64,000 bases of DNA. Origin: Streptomyces akebiae. GTDB taxonomy: Bacteria > Actinomycetota > Actinomycetes > Streptomycetales > Streptomycetaceae. The notes below the pieces were generated by a model. The model was not told the origin of the DNA. It did no database searches and saw nothing but the letters and a program-made list of their open reading frames with translations. Of the stretch, positions 63,506 through 64,000 are shown one piece after another; the stretch's first letter is position 1; each line of letters opens with the position of its first letter. The position numbers and the translations under genes were made by a program. The DNA lies in assembly GCF_019599145.1 (NCBI RefSeq), contig NZ_CP080647.1, positions 10,044,001 to 10,108,000 on the forward strand, in the 5' to 3' direction.

Positions 63506-64000
63506 GTGACGAGCAAGAGGACGGACACCGGAGCCACGGACACCGAGCAGACGGGCAAGAAGGCGACGGGCAAGAAAGCGACGGGCACGGAGGCGACGGG
63601 CACGGAGGCGACAGGGACGAAAGCGACGGGCATCAAGGCGAAGGGCTGGGCGCACTCGTTTCCCGTGTCGGGGGGCGTGCACGCCGGGCGGCGGTGGACA
63701 CGCAGGCAGTTGGAGTCCTTTCCGTGGACCGCGGACGAGCCCGAGACGGTGGACGCCGTCGTCCTGGCCGTGTCCGAACTGCTCACCAACGCGCACATCC
63801 ACGCGCACAGCGACGCGCATCTGATCCTCACCTGGGACGGTGACTGCCTGCACGTGAGCGTGCACGACGAGGACCCGACCCTGCCGCGCCAACGCAGCCC
63901 CCAGGCGGGGGAGACCTCCGGCCGCGGCGTGGGAATCGTACGGATGCTCGCCGACACGTTGGACATGAGGTGCCAGCGGCACGGCAAGACGGTGTCGGCG
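63506..64000 (+). CDS. RsbW-type ATP-binding protein, 3' end outside window
   Basis: The frame runs from GTG 63506 (GGGGAAG upstream) to the window edge, 165 codons. The N-terminus is a tandem low-complexity stretch of KATG/EATG units from a 15-bp DNA repeat (GCGACGGGCACGGAG-like, 63557-63640). The HATPase_c_2 fold then begins: VLAVSELLTNAHIHA (N box) and RGVGIVRMLAD (G box). Such proteins are anti-sigma-factor kinases or related ATPases in Streptomyces. It follows the ANTAR-PP2C phosphatase, suggesting a partner-switch pair. Confidence 0.85.
   Translation, partial: MTSKRTDTGATDTEQTGKKATGKKATGTEATGTEATGTKATGIKAKGWAHSFPVSGGVHAGRRWTRRQLESFPWTADEPETVDAVVLAVSELLTNAHIHAHSDAHLILTWDGDCLHVSVHDEDPTLPRQRSPQAGETSGRGVGIVRMLADTLDMRCQRHGKTVSA

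Overview
This window comes from a high-GC actinomycete, almost certainly a Streptomyces chromosome. The signs are dense, strongly GC3-biased genes with frequent GTG/TTG starts and 4-bp start/stop overlaps, rare TTA codons (three genes carry one near the 5' end), a spore-associated-protein-like gene, a multi-HAMP hybrid kinase, PP2C/RsbW-type regulators, and an aerobic uptake hydrogenase of the atmospheric-H2 type. No rRNA, tRNA, CRISPR array, integrase or complete IS element was seen.

Region 1 (1-21600) is a rhamnoside/rhamnogalacturonan utilisation region. A leftward operon (3882-5216, 3109-3885, 440-3112) encodes an MFS importer, an alpha/beta hydrolase and a cytoplasmic GH78 alpha-L-rhamnosidase. 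A divergent LacI-type gene (5426-6310) faces it and has lost its DNA-binding domain. Between them lie two direct copies of ACTTAAACG. After an esterase, a membrane-anchored HTH protein, a lipoprotein serine hydrolase and a MarR regulator comes a second, intact LacI gene (10610-11653). It is divergent from an ABC importer (two permeases and a binding lipoprotein, no ATPase) followed by two large GH78 enzymes. A near-perfect 20-bp LacI-type operator (11841-11860) sits upstream of the importer, and a close second copy lies upstream of the marR gene.

Region 2 (21700-38000) is mixed: a histone-H1-like protein, GNAT and methyltransferase genes, a Tat-like secreted beta-propeller, an acyl-CoA ligase, the 3' remnant of a sialidase, a PPOX flavoprotein, an efflux MFS protein, a D-2-hydroxyacid dehydrogenase, a secreted PL11 rhamnogalacturonan lyase (functionally linked to region 1 and sharing an operator-like motif), an M24 protein, a SapA-like secreted protein, a TIGR01777-type epimerase, an OLD-type TOPRIM protein and a DUF6400/zinc-ribbon pair.

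Region 3 (38100-53373) is one long rightward hydrogenase locus: hypX, small and large subunits of a group 1h [NiFe] hydrogenase, a NifU-like protein, three poorly characterised accessory proteins, the maturation protease, a 47-codon membrane microprotein, then hypA-hypB-hypF-hypC-hypD-hypE, closed by a hairpin. Its genes cover CO and CN ligand synthesis, Ni insertion, C-terminal processing and probable Fe-S assembly, so it looks self-sufficient for building an O2-tolerant high-affinity enzyme.

Region 4 (53450-64000) has three leftward cell-surface or hydrophilic genes (a small charged protein, a lipoprotein, an RTX-like calcium-binding protein). A rightward signalling block follows: a 1422-residue multi-HAMP hybrid histidine kinase, an ANTAR-GAF-PAS-PP2C phosphatase, and an RsbW-type ATPase that runs off the window end.
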